Shown here piece after piece: positions 8,774 through 21,738 of a stretch of 64,000 nt of DNA. Origin of the DNA: Paraburkholderia sp. PGU19 (GTDB taxonomy: Bacteria; Pseudomonadota; Gammaproteobacteria; Burkholderiales; Burkholderiaceae); the NCBI RefSeq assembly GCF_013426915.1, contig NZ_AP023179.1, positions 1,116,001 to 1,180,000 on the forward strand, read 5' to 3'. Position 1 is the first letter of the stretch; each line of letters begins with the position of its first letter. The notes below the pieces were generated by a model. It saw nothing but the letters and a program-made list of their open reading frames with translations, was not told where the DNA came from and searched no databases. Position numbers and translations under genes: made by a program.

Positions 8774-9585
8774 TTTGCCTTGTTGCGGGTGTTGGGCGTG
8801 GCGGCGGGCGCGAGGCCGGCGGCCAGCACGGGCTTCTTGACTTTCAGCGGACCGACGAGGCGCATGCCGCGCACGCGCTTGATCGCCGTGACCATGTAGA
8901 CGGCGCCGAAAATCGGCCACCAGCGGTCGCCGGCGGCTTCCATGAACTCATAGCGCGACAGCCATTTTTCGCCGACGAGGGGCGGACGATAGCAGCCGAA
9001 GCGTCCGCGTTCAAGGTCGAAACCGAGCAGCTTGATCCAGTCCTTCAAACGCGTGAACGCGATCAGATCATGCGCCGCAGGCACGAACGGCCGCCCCGTG
9101 ACCTTGCCGACCGACTGCCGCGCGCCCCACAGCGACAGCGAATTGAAGCCGAGAATGATCAACTGGCCTTCGGGCATCAGCACGCGTTCGGCTTCGCGCA
9201 GCAGGCGGTGCGGATCGCGCGTGAACTCGAGCGTGTGCGGCATCACGATCAGATCGACACTTTGCGCCTCGAACGGCAGATCGAGCAGGTCGCACCAGAC
9301 GGCGCTGCGTCCAGATGGCGCGTGACGCTCGGGCAGCCCGCCCGCGACGCCGCGCGGAAACGTGTAAGGCGCGCTCGCGCCGCTCTCGGCGTCGAGCACG
9401 AGGCCGCGGCAGGGCATGCGGTTCTCGCGCAATGCGTCGAGTTGCGGCAGGCCCAGCTGCAGCGCGTGGTAGCCGAATACGTCGGACACGACGCGGTCGA
9501 GCTGCGCCTGCTCCCACTCCAGCACATAGCGTCCGGGCGGGGAGGTAGTCCAGGCAGGCCAGTCTATAATCGATCGGTCAGACAT
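8770..9585 (-). CDS. SAM-dependent methyltransferase, YafS-like
   Basis: 271 residues from ATG 9585 ([12 protein letters not shown]). The class I methyltransferase core is visible but motif I is degenerate ([13 protein letters not shown] instead of a GxGxG loop). Later motifs are good: [45 protein letters not shown]. Position between gloB and rnhA matches yafS of E. coli; the substrate is unknown. An in-frame upstream ATG at 9648 lies inside the divergent gloB gene and is unlikely. The first codons overlap a TATAAT that probably serves gloB. Confidence 0.82.
   Translation of the reverse strand: MSDRSIIDWPAWTTSPPGRYVLEWEQAQLDRVVSDVFGYHALQLGLPQLDALRENRMPCRGLVLDAESGASAPYTFPRGVAGGLPERHAPSGRSAVWCDLLDLPFEAQSVDLIVMPHTLEFTRDPHRLLREAERVLMPEGQLIILGFNSLSLWGARQSVGKVTGRPFVPAAHDLIAFTRLKDWIKLLGFDLERGRFGCYRPPLVGEKWLSRYEFMEAAGDRWWPIFGAVYMVTAIKRVRGMRLVGPLKVKKPVLAAGLAPAATPNTRNKAK
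9565..9570 (+). promoter_or_regulatory. Candidate -10 box for gloB
   Basis: A perfect TATAAT, 34 nt before the gloB ATG, inside the first codons of the divergent methyltransferase gene. No good -35 hexamer is seen 16-18 nt upstream, so this is a candidate only. Confidence 0.45.
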
Positions 9586-9604
9586 GTTGAAGAATGCGTC
9601 GCCT

Positions 9605-10396
9605 ATGAATTCGCTCGAGTACGTGCCGGTCCCGGCGTTTGATGACAATTACATCTGGGTCGTGTCGGACGGCCATCACGCCGTCGTCGTCGATCCGGGC
9701 GACGCCGCCCCGGTGAAGGCTTATCTGGCAAAACGGGGATGGCGGCTGAGCGCTATTTTACTCACGCACCATCATGCCGACCACGTCGGCGGAGTGGCCG
9801 ATCTGCTGAATGGCCAGGTTGTGCCCGTCTACGGCCCCGCCGGAGAAGCGATTCCGTACCTGACGGAGCGCCTCAAACAGGGCGACGAGGTGCGCATCGC
9901 CGCGCCCGCGCTGGATTTCACCATTCTCGATGTACCCGGTCACACGAGCGGCCATATCGCGTACTTCCAGGCAGCCGATCCGCGCGGCACGCCGCACGTG
10001 TTCTGCGGCGACACGCTGTTCGCCTGCGGTTGCGGCCGGCTGTTCGAAGGGACGCCCAGGCAGATGCTGAACTCGCTCGACGCGCTCGCCGGCTTACCCG
10101 GCGAAACGGAAGTGCACTGCGCGCACGAATACACGCTGTCGAACATCCGCTTCGCGCTCGCGTGCGAGCCGGACAACGCCAAGCTGCAAGCCTGGCGCGA
10201 CGAGGCGACGGATCTGCGCGCGCGCCACGTGCCGACGCTGCCCACGACGATCGCCCACGAACGCGCCGTCAACCCGTTCCTGCGGGCGGGCGAGCCGTCT
10301 GTGCAGGCGACCCTCGCCGAGCAGTTGCATGAATCGGTGCCGGATCGGTTGGCCGCGTTCACGCTGATGCGGGAATGGAAGAACAGGTTCCGCTGA
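9605..10396 (+). CDS. gloB: Hydroxyacylglutathione hydrolase (glyoxalase II)
   Basis: 263 residues. It hydrolyses S-lactoylglutathione to lactate in methylglyoxal detoxification. It is a metallo-beta-lactamase fold with the metal site LTHHHADHVGG at about residues 53-63, GHTSGHIAY, the bridging Asp in FCGDTLFACGCGRLFEGT, and the late His in HCAHEYTLSN. ATG 9605 (MNSLEYVPVPAFDDNYIW) matches the usual family start; the earlier ATG at 9584 would add seven unconserved residues. Divergent from the methyltransferase with only 19 nt between starts. Confidence 0.95.
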   Translation: MNSLEYVPVPAFDDNYIWVVSDGHHAVVVDPGDAAPVKAYLAKRGWRLSAILLTHHHADHVGGVADLLNGQVVPVYGPAGEAIPYLTERLKQGDEVRIAAPALDFTILDVPGHTSGHIAYFQAADPRGTPHVFCGDTLFACGCGRLFEGTPRQMLNSLDALAGLPGETEVHCAHEYTLSNIRFALACEPDNAKLQAWRDEATDLRARHVPTLPTTIAHERAVNPFLRAGEPSVQATLAEQLHESVPDRLAAFTLMREWKNRFR

Positions 10397-10545
10397 CCTG
10401 GTAAACTATGGGGACATGCTCATCCGAATCGTAGAAACAAACGCCAAGCCTCAGATTTGGCTACGTTTTTCACATTATTCTGATTGACGGAAAGGGCGGT
10501 CTTTCGTACTATCGGCTGCAAATTCCAGCCCCTTTGGAAGCCAAG

Positions 10546-12228
10546 ATGTTCATGCGATTTATCCTGAGTGCGTTGTTGGTCCTGACGCTCGCCGCCTGCG
10601 CGAGTCAGGGGCCAGCAACGAATAGCCTTTCCACTGCTTCCGATCCCGCTAGCCAGCAAGCCGTAGCCGACGCCCTCCGCAAGACTGCCACCGCCAAAGA
10701 AACGATCAACGTCGACCAGGGTTCCGTCGATCAGTTGACGAGCGCGGACAGCGATCTCTGGGGCCGTATCCGCCGTGGTTTTCAGATGCCCGACCTGCAG
10801 ACCGACCTCGTCGACATGCAGGTCAACTGGTATGCGCAGCGCCCGGACTACGTCCAGCGCATGACCGAACGGTCGCAGAAGTACCTGTATCACATCGTCG
10901 AAGAGCTGGAAGCGCGCCACATGCCGACCGAACTGGCGCTGCTGCCGTTCATCGAATCCGCGTATAACCCGCAGGCGCTGTCTGTCGCCAAGGCCGCGGG
11001 CATGTGGCAGTTCGTGCCCGGCACCGGCCGGACGTACAACCTCAAGCAGAACATGTGGCAGGACGAGCGCCGCGACGTGCTCGCCTCCACCAGTGCCGCG
11101 CTCGACTACCTGTCGCGTTTGCACGATATGTTCGGCGACTGGTATCTGGCGCTCGCCGCGTATAACTGGGGCGAGGGCAACGTGCAGCGCGCGATCGCGC
11201 GCAACGAGGCGGCCGGCCTGCCGACGGACTATCAGAGCCTGCGCATGCCGATGGAAACGCGCAATTACGTGCCGAAGCTGCAGGCCGTCAAAAATATCGT
11301 AATGAACCCGCAGGTCTACGGGCTCACGCTGCCGTCCATTCCGAATCACCCGTACTTCGTAACGGTCACGACTTCGCACGATATCGACGTCGACACCGCG
11401 GCGAAGCTCGCGAACATGACGCCGGACGAATTCCGTTCGCTGAATCCGTCGTTCAAGAAGCCGGTCATTCTGGGCGCGACGCAGCCGCAAATCCTGCTGC
11501 CGTTCGACAACGCCAGCGCGTTCGAGCGCAATCTGAAGTCATACACGGGTTCGCTGTCGTCGTGGACGACCTATACGGTCACCGAGCGCTCGCGTCCGGC
11601 CGCGATTGCCGAAAAGATCGGCGTCGATCCCGACACGCTGATGGCCGTCAACAAGATTCCGGCTGGCATGCGCCTGAAGCCGGGCTCGACGATCGTCGTG
11701 CCGCGCGCCGATGACGATGACGAAGACATCAGCGCCGATGTCGCCGAAGGTGCCGTGCTCGCGATGGAGCCGGACGTGCCGGACACGCGCAAGATGCTGA
11801 TCCGTGTGCGCCGCAAGCAGTCGATGGCGATGATCGCCGACCGTTATGACGTATCGATCGGTCAGTTGAAGGCCTGGAACCGGACGAAACGCGATCTCGT
11901 GATGCCGGGCCAGGTTGTCGTGCTGCACGTTCCTGTCGGCAAAGCGATCCCGAGCGAGCCGGGTCCGCAGAAGCTGGCGACGGTGCCCGTCGGCGGCGGT
12001 GTCGAGAAGGCCAGCGCCCAGGTCGCAGACACCCGGTCGGAATCGCGCTACGATAAGAAACGAGGTCGCAGCCACACTGGCGTGGTGAAGGTGTCGGAAC
12101 CGGTTGGCAAGCCTGCTGCCGCCAAAGGCAAGGTGACGAAGGTTTCGACGGAAGCGGCTGGCAAGGCGTCGAAGGCTGATACCACTGGCCGCCAAAAGGT
12201 CTCGGCCAACGCGAAGAAGGGCAAGTAG
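10546..12228 (+). CDS. mltD: Membrane-bound lytic murein transglycosylase D, lipoprotein
   Basis: 560 residues. The signal peptide FMRFILSALLVLTLAAC carries a lipobox (LAAC) for lipid attachment. The SLT domain follows at about residues 105-230, with catalytic Glu in LALLPFIESAYNPQALS and AAGMWQFVPGTGRTY, then YLALAAYNWGEGNVQRAI. Two LysM peptidoglycan-binding repeats follow (SWTTYTVTERSRPAAIAEKIGVDPDTLMAVN and MLIRVRRKQSMAMIADRYDVSIGQLKAWN). The tail is rich in Lys, Ala and Thr. It cleaves glycan strands to 1,6-anhydro products. ATG 10546 is chosen because GGAAG sits 5 nt before it. It probably follows gloB in the same direction with its own promoter in the 149-nt gap. Confidence 0.93.
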   Translation: MFMRFILSALLVLTLAACASQGPATNSLSTASDPASQQAVADALRKTATAKETINVDQGSVDQLTSADSDLWGRIRRGFQMPDLQTDLVDMQVNWYAQRPDYVQRMTERSQKYLYHIVEELEARHMPTELALLPFIESAYNPQALSVAKAAGMWQFVPGTGRTYNLKQNMWQDERRDVLASTSAALDYLSRLHDMFGDWYLALAAYNWGEGNVQRAIARNEAAGLPTDYQSLRMPMETRNYVPKLQAVKNIVMNPQVYGLTLPSIPNHPYFVTVTTSHDIDVDTAAKLANMTPDEFRSLNPSFKKPVILGATQPQILLPFDNASAFERNLKSYTGSLSSWTTYTVTERSRPAAIAEKIGVDPDTLMAVNKIPAGMRLKPGSTIVVPRADDDDEDISADVAEGAVLAMEPDVPDTRKMLIRVRRKQSMAMIADRYDVSIGQLKAWNRTKRDLVMPGQVVVLHVPVGKAIPSEPGPQKLATVPVGGGVEKASAQVADTRSESRYDKKRGRSHTGVVKVSEPVGKPAAAKGKVTKVSTEAAGKASKADTTGRQKVSANAKKGK

Positions 12229-12315
12229 ACAACAGCGGCCTTCTCGAGGATGACCGAACATGCGCTGCGGGGGCAGCGTATGAAGTGCGCTCCGATCTCT
12301 CCTCGTTTTCCTTGA

Positions 12316-12340
12316 CGCCGTCACCTGAGGTGACGGCGTT
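12316..12340 (+). terminator. Intrinsic terminator after mltD
   Basis: A perfect 11-bp stem (12316-12326 with 12330-12340) with a 3-nt loop, followed by TTTTTC. Confidence 0.92.
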
Positions 12341-12485
12341 TTTCATTTCCACCGACGTTTCCCTACGGGAACCCATACGGGGACTCATACCGGAGCCCGT
12401 ACGCGACACGCGGTCTTGCACCACGATGGACATGATTGGGCTATCGTTCACCCTCGGGCCCGCCGGGCCAACTCGCTGACGCCTC

Positions 12486-13730
12486 ATGTTCTCGACGCCG
12501 CTTCGTGTTTTTCTCCTGTTCTCCGCCGGTTACTTCGTCTCGTACGTGTTTCGTGGCGTGAATCTCGGTTTCGCGCCGCTGATCACGCACGAACTCGGCT
12601 TGACGGCCGCCGATCTAGGTCTGCTCACGAGCCTCTACTTTCTTGGCTTCGCGGGCGCGCAACTGCCCGCCGGTGTACTGCTTGATCACTACGGCGCGCG
12701 TCGCGTGACGGCGGGGATGCTGCTGTTCGCCGCTGCGGGCATTGGTGTATTCGGTGCGGCGCACGGCGTCGGGACAATGATGATCGGGCGGCTGTTGATT
12801 GGCGTCGGCGTGTCGGTGTGCCTCGGTGGCGCGTTCAAGGCGCTGGCGCAGCATTTCCCGGCAGCGCGCCTGCCACTGATCAATGGGCTGGTGATGGCCG
12901 TCGGCGGACTGGGCGGCGTCGTGGTCGGTTCGCCGTTGACGTGGTTGCTGACCTTTGCAAGCTGGCGCGGCGTCTGTTTTGGGCTTGTCATTCTCACGAT
13001 CGTCGTGGCGGCGATGCTATGGGCGTTCGCGCCCGAAACCAGGGAAACGCATCATCAGGCCAGCCTCGTCAGCCAGTTCAAGGGCACGTGGCATATCCTG
13101 CGCAGCGCGGCGTTCTGGAAGATCGCGTCGTTCTCGGTCGTTACGCAAGGCGTGTTCTACGCCATGCAGTCGCTGTGGGTGGGCGCCTGGCTGCGCGACG
13201 TGTCGGGATTTCAGTCGCATGAAGCGGCTGCGTTCGTGTCAGTGCTCGGGTTCGCGATGATGGCCGGCTGCGTCGGCTTCGGCGCGGCGGCGCGCAGCAT
13301 GGAGCGGCGCGGGCTGTCGTTGTATGCGTTTTGCGGCGTCGGCATGGCGCTTTTCGTCATCACGCAACTGCTGATCATGTTGCGTGCGCCGCTGCCCGCG
13401 GGATTGCTGTGGGCGGCGTATGGGATTTTCGGTGGCGTCGGCATTCTGAGTTATGCGGTGCTCGCGCGCCATTTCCCGCCGCATCTGATCGGACGCGCGA
13501 ATACGACGCTGACGCTGATCATTTTTCTGCTGATCTTCGGCTTCCAGATTGGCGTCGGCGCCGTGCTGTCGCGCTGGACACCTGTCGACGGTCACTATCC
13601 GCCCGTCGCGCATCTGACCGCGTGGGGCATTCTCGTTGCGCTGCAACTGGCGAGCGCCATCTGGTACGTGCTGCCGAGCCGTGTTCTGGCCAGAAGTCCG
13701 GCGCACGTGCACGCCGAGCATCAGCCGTAA
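12486..13730 (+). CDS. Major facilitator superfamily transporter
   Basis: 414 residues, about twelve membrane helices. The MFS motif between helices 2 and 3 is GVLLDHYGARRVTAGMLLF (GxxxDryGaRr). Helix 4 has RLLIGVGVSVCLGGAFKALAQHF and helix 5 has VMAVGGLGGVVVGSPLTW. The central loop (APETRETHHQASLVSQFKGTW) separates the two six-helix bundles. Substrate cannot be told from sequence. It is a single gene with a mild hairpin (13763-13777) after it. Confidence 0.88.
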   Translation: MFSTPLRVFLLFSAGYFVSYVFRGVNLGFAPLITHELGLTAADLGLLTSLYFLGFAGAQLPAGVLLDHYGARRVTAGMLLFAAAGIGVFGAAHGVGTMMIGRLLIGVGVSVCLGGAFKALAQHFPAARLPLINGLVMAVGGLGGVVVGSPLTWLLTFASWRGVCFGLVILTIVVAAMLWAFAPETRETHHQASLVSQFKGTWHILRSAAFWKIASFSVVTQGVFYAMQSLWVGAWLRDVSGFQSHEAAAFVSVLGFAMMAGCVGFGAAARSMERRGLSLYAFCGVGMALFVITQLLIMLRAPLPAGLLWAAYGIFGGVGILSYAVLARHFPPHLIGRANTTLTLIIFLLIFGFQIGVGAVLSRWTPVDGHYPPVAHLTAWGILVALQLASAIWYVLPSRVLARSPAHVHAEHQP

Positions 13731-13848
13731 GCTGCCGGGCATGTCCTGATACACGGTGAAGGGCCCGCCAGGCGGGCTGCGCGGCAAGCTGATTGCGCCC
13801 CGAGCGCCTGATAACGCCAGGTTTGCCGCGCCATCGCCCATCTCGGAT

Positions 13849-13878
13849 TTGAAGAGAAGGGTCATTTCAGGCTATAAT
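13849..13878 (+). promoter_or_regulatory. Promoter of the carAB leader
   Basis: TATAAT at 13873-13878 with TTGAAG at 13849-13854, spacer 18. It would give a transcript with about 300 nt of leader before carA. Confidence 0.6.
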
Positions 13879-14186
13879 TTCAAGGTTTGAGCTTATCAAC
13901 CCGCACCCTAGCGCCTACCTCTCCCATACCGTTCATCCGCCGCGTTTCGTTGTAGTCCCGGTTGTTTTTCATGAGTGAAACCTCCCGGCTACCGTCGCCA
14001 GCGGCCCGCAACCAGCCAGTTCGCCTACACAATGGGCCAACTGCCAGCTCTGCGGCGCCCCATGCGACCCTCCGCGAACAGCGACAACGCGAGCGAGCCT
14101 GCGCGCGCATCGAATGATGCGCCTCGCCGCGGCCCGCACGGTCGGATAGACAGGTCGGCAACAGGGTGCTCCCCAAGGAGTCTCCC
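13879..14186 (+). other. Long 5' leader of carA with a possible 48-codon upstream frame
   Basis: About 300 nt between the promoter and carA. A frame from ATG 13971 to TGA 14115-14117 would encode 48 residues (MSETSRLPSPAARNQPVRLHNG...). It has no clear ribosome site, and its composition is not convincing as a protein. Long leaders before carAB are a usual place for pyrimidine or arginine control, but no known motif is recognised here. Confidence 0.35.
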
Positions 14187-15341
14187 GTGTTGCCGTCATT
14201 TTCTCCCGCTCTGCTCGCGCTCGCCGACGGCACGGTCTTTCGTGGTTACTCGATCGGCGCGCCCGGTCATACGATCGGTGAAGTCGTCTTCAATACGGCC
14301 ATCACCGGCTATCAGGAAATCCTGACCGACCCCAGCTACGCGCGCCAGATCGTCACGCTGACGTATCCGCACATCGGCAATGTCGGTGTGAACGCCGAAG
14401 ATGTCGAAGCCACGAAAGTCCATGCCGCCGGCCTGATCATCCGTGATCTGCCTGTTCTCGCGTCGAATTTCCGCATGGAGCGCACGCTCCCGGATTACCT
14501 GAAGGCGGAAGGCGTCGTCGCGATCGCCGGTATCGACACCCGTATGCTCACGCGCGTGCTGCGCGACAAGGGCGCGCAAAACGGCGCGATTCTCGCAGGC
14601 TCGGATGACGAGGCGAAGGCAATCGAACTCGCGCGCTCGTTCCCCGGTCTCGCGGGCATGGACCTCGCGAAAGTCGTGTCGACGCAAAAGCCGTACGAAT
14701 GGAAACAGACGGAATGGCGTCTGGGCAGCGGCTACGGCATGCAGAATACGCCGCGCTACCGGGTGGTCGCATTTGACTTCGGCGTGAAGTACAACATTCT
14801 GCGCATGCTGGCGGAACGCGGCTGCCAGGTCACCGTGCTGCCGGCGCAAGCCACGGCCGCTGACGCGCTCGCGCTGAATCCGGACGGCATCTTCCTGTCG
14901 AACGGCCCCGGCGACCCGGAACCGTGCGATTACGCGATCGCCGCGACGCGCGAATTCATCGAGCGCGGAATTCCGACGTTCGGTATCTGCCTCGGCCATC
15001 AGATCATGGGTCTCGCCGTCGGCGCGAAGACGATGAAGATGAAGACGGGCCACCACGGCGCGAACCACCCCGTGAAGGACCTCGACGATGGCCGCGTCGT
15101 GATCACGTCGCAGAACCACGGCTTCGCAGTCGACGCCGACACGCTGCCCGCCAACGCAAAGGTGACGCACGTGTCGCTGTTCGACGGCACGCTGCAAGGC
15201 TTCGCGCTGACGGACAAGCCGGCGTTTTGCTTCCAGGGTCACCCGGAAGCATCGCCCGGTCCGCACGACATTGCCTACCTGTTCGACCGCTTCACCGCGT
15301 TGATGGATACGGCGAAGGGCAACAAGTCGGCAGCGGCGTAA
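14187..15341 (+). CDS. carA: Carbamoyl-phosphate synthase small (glutaminase) subunit
   Basis: 384 residues. It supplies ammonia from glutamine to CarB for carbamoyl phosphate, used in arginine and pyrimidine synthesis. The N-terminal CPSase domain begins [42 protein letters not shown]. The class I glutamine amidotransferase domain has the nucleophile in [14 protein letters not shown] and the His-Glu pair in [15 protein letters not shown] 14187 is chosen because AAGGAG lies at 14175-14180; it corresponds to [15 protein letters not shown]. carB follows 137 nt on. Confidence 0.97.
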   Translation: MLPSFSPALLALADGTVFRGYSIGAPGHTIGEVVFNTAITGYQEILTDPSYARQIVTLTYPHIGNVGVNAEDVEATKVHAAGLIIRDLPVLASNFRMERTLPDYLKAEGVVAIAGIDTRMLTRVLRDKGAQNGAILAGSDDEAKAIELARSFPGLAGMDLAKVVSTQKPYEWKQTEWRLGSGYGMQNTPRYRVVAFDFGVKYNILRMLAERGCQVTVLPAQATAADALALNPDGIFLSNGPGDPEPCDYAIAATREFIERGIPTFGICLGHQIMGLAVGAKTMKMKTGHHGANHPVKDLDDGRVVITSQNHGFAVDADTLPANAKVTHVSLFDGTLQGFALTDKPAFCFQGHPEASPGPHDIAYLFDRFTALMDTAKGNKSAAA

Positions 15342-15478
15342 GCAGGCGCTCGTACAAGCAGCGACGGAAGAAAGCGCGCCCCGCGACGCCGTTCAGGCCA
15401 GCCCAAATGGGCCGGCCCGAACGGCACACCGCCGGCGCGCCAACAGTAAGAACTCAGGAATACATTAGCGAGAGCGTT

Positions 15479-18733
<3,255 letters not shown>

Positions 18734-18763
18734 GGCTTCAGTTTCCTGTCCAAGACATAAGTG

Positions 18764-18857
18764 CCGCGGTTAAGCGGCGTCCCTAAGGTGTCAGATCGGG
18801 CTTTACGCCACGCTTGAACACCTGTACGGGATGCACTTAACCGCGGTGATTTTTTTT
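18764..18857 (+). ncRNA. Structured leader or attenuator between carB and greA
   Basis: An 11-bp perfect outer stem (18764-18774 with 18836-18846) encloses 61 nt and is followed by eight T residues (18850-18857), 28 nt before greA. Inside, GGCGT 18776-18780 can pair with ACGCC 18805-18809, and AGGTGT 18786-18791 with ACACCT 18818-18823. These two inner helices interleave, so they form either a pseudoknot or alternative states. It terminates carB and probably tunes read-through into greA. No Rfam family was checked. Confidence 0.6.
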
Positions 18858-18885
18858 GTGGCTGTCTTTTGCCAAAGAGTTGTTT

Positions 18886-19362
18886 ATGAGCACTATTCCA
18901 TTGACGAAGCGCGGCGCAGACCAACTGCGCGACGAATTGCAGCGCCTGAAATCGGTCGAGCGTCCGTCGGTCATCAATTCGATCTCGGAAGCGCGCGCCC
19001 AGGGCGATCTGTCGGAAAACGCCGAGTACGACGCTGCGAAAGAGAAGCAGGGCTTTATCGAAGGCCGCATCGCTGAGATCGAATCGAAGCTGGCGGCTGC
19101 GCAAATCATCGATCCGTCCGCACTCGACGCGGAAGGCCGCGTCGTGTTCGCCGCGACGGTCGATCTGGAAGATCTGGATTCGGGTTCTTCGGTTACCTAT
19201 CAAATCGTCGGCGATGACGAAGCCGATCTCGAGCACGGCCTGATTTCCGTCAGCTCGCCGATCGCACGCGCGCTGATCGGCAAGACGGAAGGCGATGTCG
19301 CGTCGGTACAGGCACCGGGCGGCGTACGCGAGTACGAAATCATCGCGGTCCGTTACATCTGA
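18886..19362 (+). CDS. greA: Transcription elongation factor GreA
   Basis: 158 residues, exactly the usual length. The N-terminal coiled-coil has the acidic tip ([36 protein letters not shown]) that reaches into the RNA polymerase secondary channel and stimulates cleavage of backtracked RNA. The C-terminal FKBP-like domain ends [38 protein letters not shown] 18886 gives [18 protein letters not shown], the family start. It is preceded by a terminator-like structure and followed 10 nt on by a DUF4149 gene. Confidence 0.97.
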   Translation: MSTIPLTKRGADQLRDELQRLKSVERPSVINSISEARAQGDLSENAEYDAAKEKQGFIEGRIAEIESKLAAAQIIDPSALDAEGRVVFAATVDLEDLDSGSSVTYQIVGDDEADLEHGLISVSSPIARALIGKTEGDVASVQAPGGVREYEIIAVRYI

Positions 19363-19372
19363 GGCGGTTGCC

Positions 19373-19888
19373 GTGTCTTCGATGCCGCATCGCCTGTTCC
19401 GCCTGCTGACGGTCGTTTGGGTCGGCAGCTTGCTGACCATTGGCTATGCCGTGGCGCCCGTGCTGTTCACGTCGCTCGACCGGGTGACGGCGGGCGCGGT
19501 CGCGGCGCAACTGTTTCGCATCGAAGGCGTGATCGGCGTGGTGTGCGGCGTGCTGCTGCTTGCGCTTTGTAACGTGCTGGTCCGGCGCGGCGGCGAGGCG
19601 TACCGGCGTCTGCGCTGGCTGATCGCCGGTATGCTGGTGTGCGTGCTGGTCGGCTACTTTGCGCTTCAACCGTTCATGAATGCGCTGCGCATCGCCGCGC
19701 AGGAAGCGGGCACGGATGTCGGCCACTCTGTTTATGCGAGCCGCTTTGGCATGCTGCACGGCGTGTCGAGCGTGTTCTATCTGATCGAAAGCCTGTTGGG
19801 TATCGTGCTCGTGTGGAAGCTGCCGGCGGGAACGGGCATCACCGTAGAGCGCGGCGCGGGACGCGTTGCTGGCCGGACGGCGGGGTAG
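19373..19888 (+). CDS. DUF4149-like membrane protein
   Basis: 171 residues, four membrane helices: LFRLLTVVWVGSLLTIGYAVAPVLF, IEGVIGVVCGVLLLALCNVLV, LRWLIAGMLVCVLVGYFALQPFM and FGMLHGVSSVFYLIESLLGIVLVWKL. The order (WvGsl, APvLF, FGxlHgvSs) matches DUF4149 proteins that follow greA in many betaproteobacteria. GTG 19373 is used because GAGG (19361-19364) lies 8 nt upstream; an ATG at 19382 is the alternative. Function unknown. Confidence 0.75.
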   Translation: MSSMPHRLFRLLTVVWVGSLLTIGYAVAPVLFTSLDRVTAGAVAAQLFRIEGVIGVVCGVLLLALCNVLVRRGGEAYRRLRWLIAGMLVCVLVGYFALQPFMNALRIAAQEAGTDVGHSVYASRFGMLHGVSSVFYLIESLLGIVLVWKLPAGTGITVERGAGRVAGRTAG

Positions 19889-20048
19889 TGTATCGACGCT
19901 GATCGTTTGTCCGCGTGGGCGAGTAGCTTGGTCCGACAGCACTCAAGTACGCGGCGGATCGCCGCACAAGGCGCGGCACCCGCTAAATTCTTTTCGGGCG
20001 GCGCGGCCCAGTCCAAATATCAAACCGGTTTCCCGCGCCACGCCCGTT

Positions 20049-20591
20049 TTATTTCGACGTCTGATGCATGCGCTTCGCGCTGGTCTGGCGTTTCTTCGCT
20101 TTCTTGATGTTGCCGCCCGCGGTGACGCGTTCGTTGCCGCGAACCACCAGTTTCTGCGCTTTGGGCTTGCGCATCGGATTTTCGGACGGCTTGACGACCT
20201 TCACGACGCGAGGCGCGCGTCCCTTGCCCGCCGGTGCATCGCCGAGGGCCTCGCGGACGCTCGGCAGCGCGCCACGCTTCGTCTTCGTAGCGGCGGGAGC
20301 ACGTTCGGCGGCCACCTTTTCCGGCTTCCAGATGACGAGCAGCTTGCCGATATGCTGGATCGGCGCCGCATTCAGGCGATCGCAGATGTCGTCGTAGATG
20401 GCGATGCGCTCTTCGCGCTCGTCGCCGAACACGCGGATCTTGATCAACTGGTGCGCTTTCAGATGGACCTTGATTTCAGTCAGCACGGCATCGGTCAGCC
20501 CTTCGGCACCGACGATCACGACCGGTTTGAGCGCGTGAGCCTGGGAGCGCAATTCGGCGCGTTGTTCGGAAGAAACTTTGAGGGCTGGCAT
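20049..20591 (-). CDS. yhbY: YhbY-type CRM-domain RNA-binding protein
   Basis: 180 residues. The N-terminal 95 residues form a CRM domain (LRSQAHALKPVVIVGAEGLTDAVLTEIKVHLKAHQLIKIRVFGDEREERIAIYDDICDRLNAAPIQHIGKLLVIWKP) with the GxxG-like loop. YhbY binds pre-50S ribosomes. A basic tail of about 85 residues rich in Lys, Arg and Ala is longer than in E. coli YhbY (about 97 residues) and is probably extra RNA-binding surface. It is divergent from rlmE with about 300 nt between, as is common. Confidence 0.9.
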   Translation of the reverse strand: MPALKVSSEQRAELRSQAHALKPVVIVGAEGLTDAVLTEIKVHLKAHQLIKIRVFGDEREERIAIYDDICDRLNAAPIQHIGKLLVIWKPEKVAAERAPAATKTKRGALPSVREALGDAPAGKGRAPRVVKVVKPSENPMRKPKAQKLVVRGNERVTAGGNIKKAKKRQTSAKRMHQTSK

Positions 20592-20889
20592 GAGAAGTAG
20601 AGGACTCGACTAAAATGGCGACGCCCGCGAGCAGGGACCGGTGGTCCGGCAAACCGGCGATCCGGCGGAACAGCAGGCGGTGCGCGAAAAACAGGAAACT
20701 GCGGTTAGGACACTGCGGGCGATGAATCCGGCATCAAGGCCGACGCCAATTGCGATGGCAGCGGCGACGGCAGCGCGGACTACCAGCAGAATCACGAGCG
20801 CGGAAGGCGGCCTTTGGCTGCAGCCGCGCGAATTAAACGCGTATTATCCGCTAAAAGCGCGGCATTACGTAGCAAGAGTTCAACGTTTA

Positions 20890-21552
20890 ATGGCAAAAAA
20901 CAAGTTCAACACGTCGTGGCTGCACGACCACATCAACGATCCGTACGTGAAAATGGCACAGCGGGAGGGCTATCGCGCCCGCGCAGCCTACAAGCTGAAG
21001 GAAATCGACGAGCAGGACAAGCTGATCCGCCCGGGTCAGGTGATCGTCGATCTGGGCGCCGCGCCCGGCAGCTGGAGCCAGTACGTACGCAACAAGCTCG
21101 CGCAGGGCGAGCACCGCGACGCGCGGCGGGACGGCGGGATCGACGGCACGATCATTGCGCTCGACTTGCTGCCGATGGAACCGATCGCCGACGTTCATTT
21201 CATTCAGGGCGACTTCCGCGAGGACAATGTTCTCGAACAACTGGAAGAAGTCGTCGGAGAGCGTGATGTCGATCTTGTAATTTCGGACATGGCGCCCAAC
21301 CTGTCGGGAGTGGCGGTGGCGGATGCCGCGCGAATCGAGCATGTGTGCGATCTCGCGCTGGAGTTTTCGCAAAACCACCTCAAACCCGATGGTGCCCTTT
21401 TAGTCAAATGCTTTCACGGCAGCGGTTACAGCCAGATTGTCGAAAAGTTCAAGCATCAGTTTAAGACGGTGGCCGCTCGCAAACCGAAGGCGTCCCGGGA
21501 CAAATCCTCCGAGACGTTTATTCTGGGAAGGCATCTGAAGCGACCCCGTTAA
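20890..21552 (+). CDS. rlmE: 23S rRNA 2'-O-ribose methyltransferase RlmE (FtsJ)
   Basis: 220 residues. It methylates U2552 of 23S rRNA with SAM. The SAM loop is [16 protein letters not shown]. The catalytic K-D-K-E set is seen as K in [12 protein letters not shown] in [12 protein letters not shown] in [10 protein letters not shown] and E in SSETFILG. An internal [14 protein letters not shown] stretch is slightly longer than in E. coli. ATG 20890 gives [14 protein letters not shown]; the frame is open for 83 codons upstream but that part looks non-coding. ftsH follows, as in E. coli. Confidence 0.96.
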   Translation: MAKNKFNTSWLHDHINDPYVKMAQREGYRARAAYKLKEIDEQDKLIRPGQVIVDLGAAPGSWSQYVRNKLAQGEHRDARRDGGIDGTIIALDLLPMEPIADVHFIQGDFREDNVLEQLEEVVGERDVDLVISDMAPNLSGVAVADAARIEHVCDLALEFSQNHLKPDGALLVKCFHGSGYSQIVEKFKHQFKTVAARKPKASRDKSSETFILGRHLKRPR

Positions 21553-21738
21553 ACCGGGTGCAATGATATGTAAGCCCGCATTTCCGGCACGCCGGAAAAT
21601 AAGAGCGCTGAGGTTGCGCGGTACGCTATTTATGCGGTAGCGAATGCTTATGGCAGGGGTCTTCGGACTGGATTAGAATGCCTGAGTGGTGCCGCAAGGC
21701 AAATGTAGGCGCTTGTCTATGAGTGAAGGAGTGGTGCT

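Noticed and set aside
20641..20889. N-terminal extension of RlmE by 83 codons
   Set aside because: The extension is unconserved-looking and covers the divergent promoter region; [11 protein letters not shown] is the family start.
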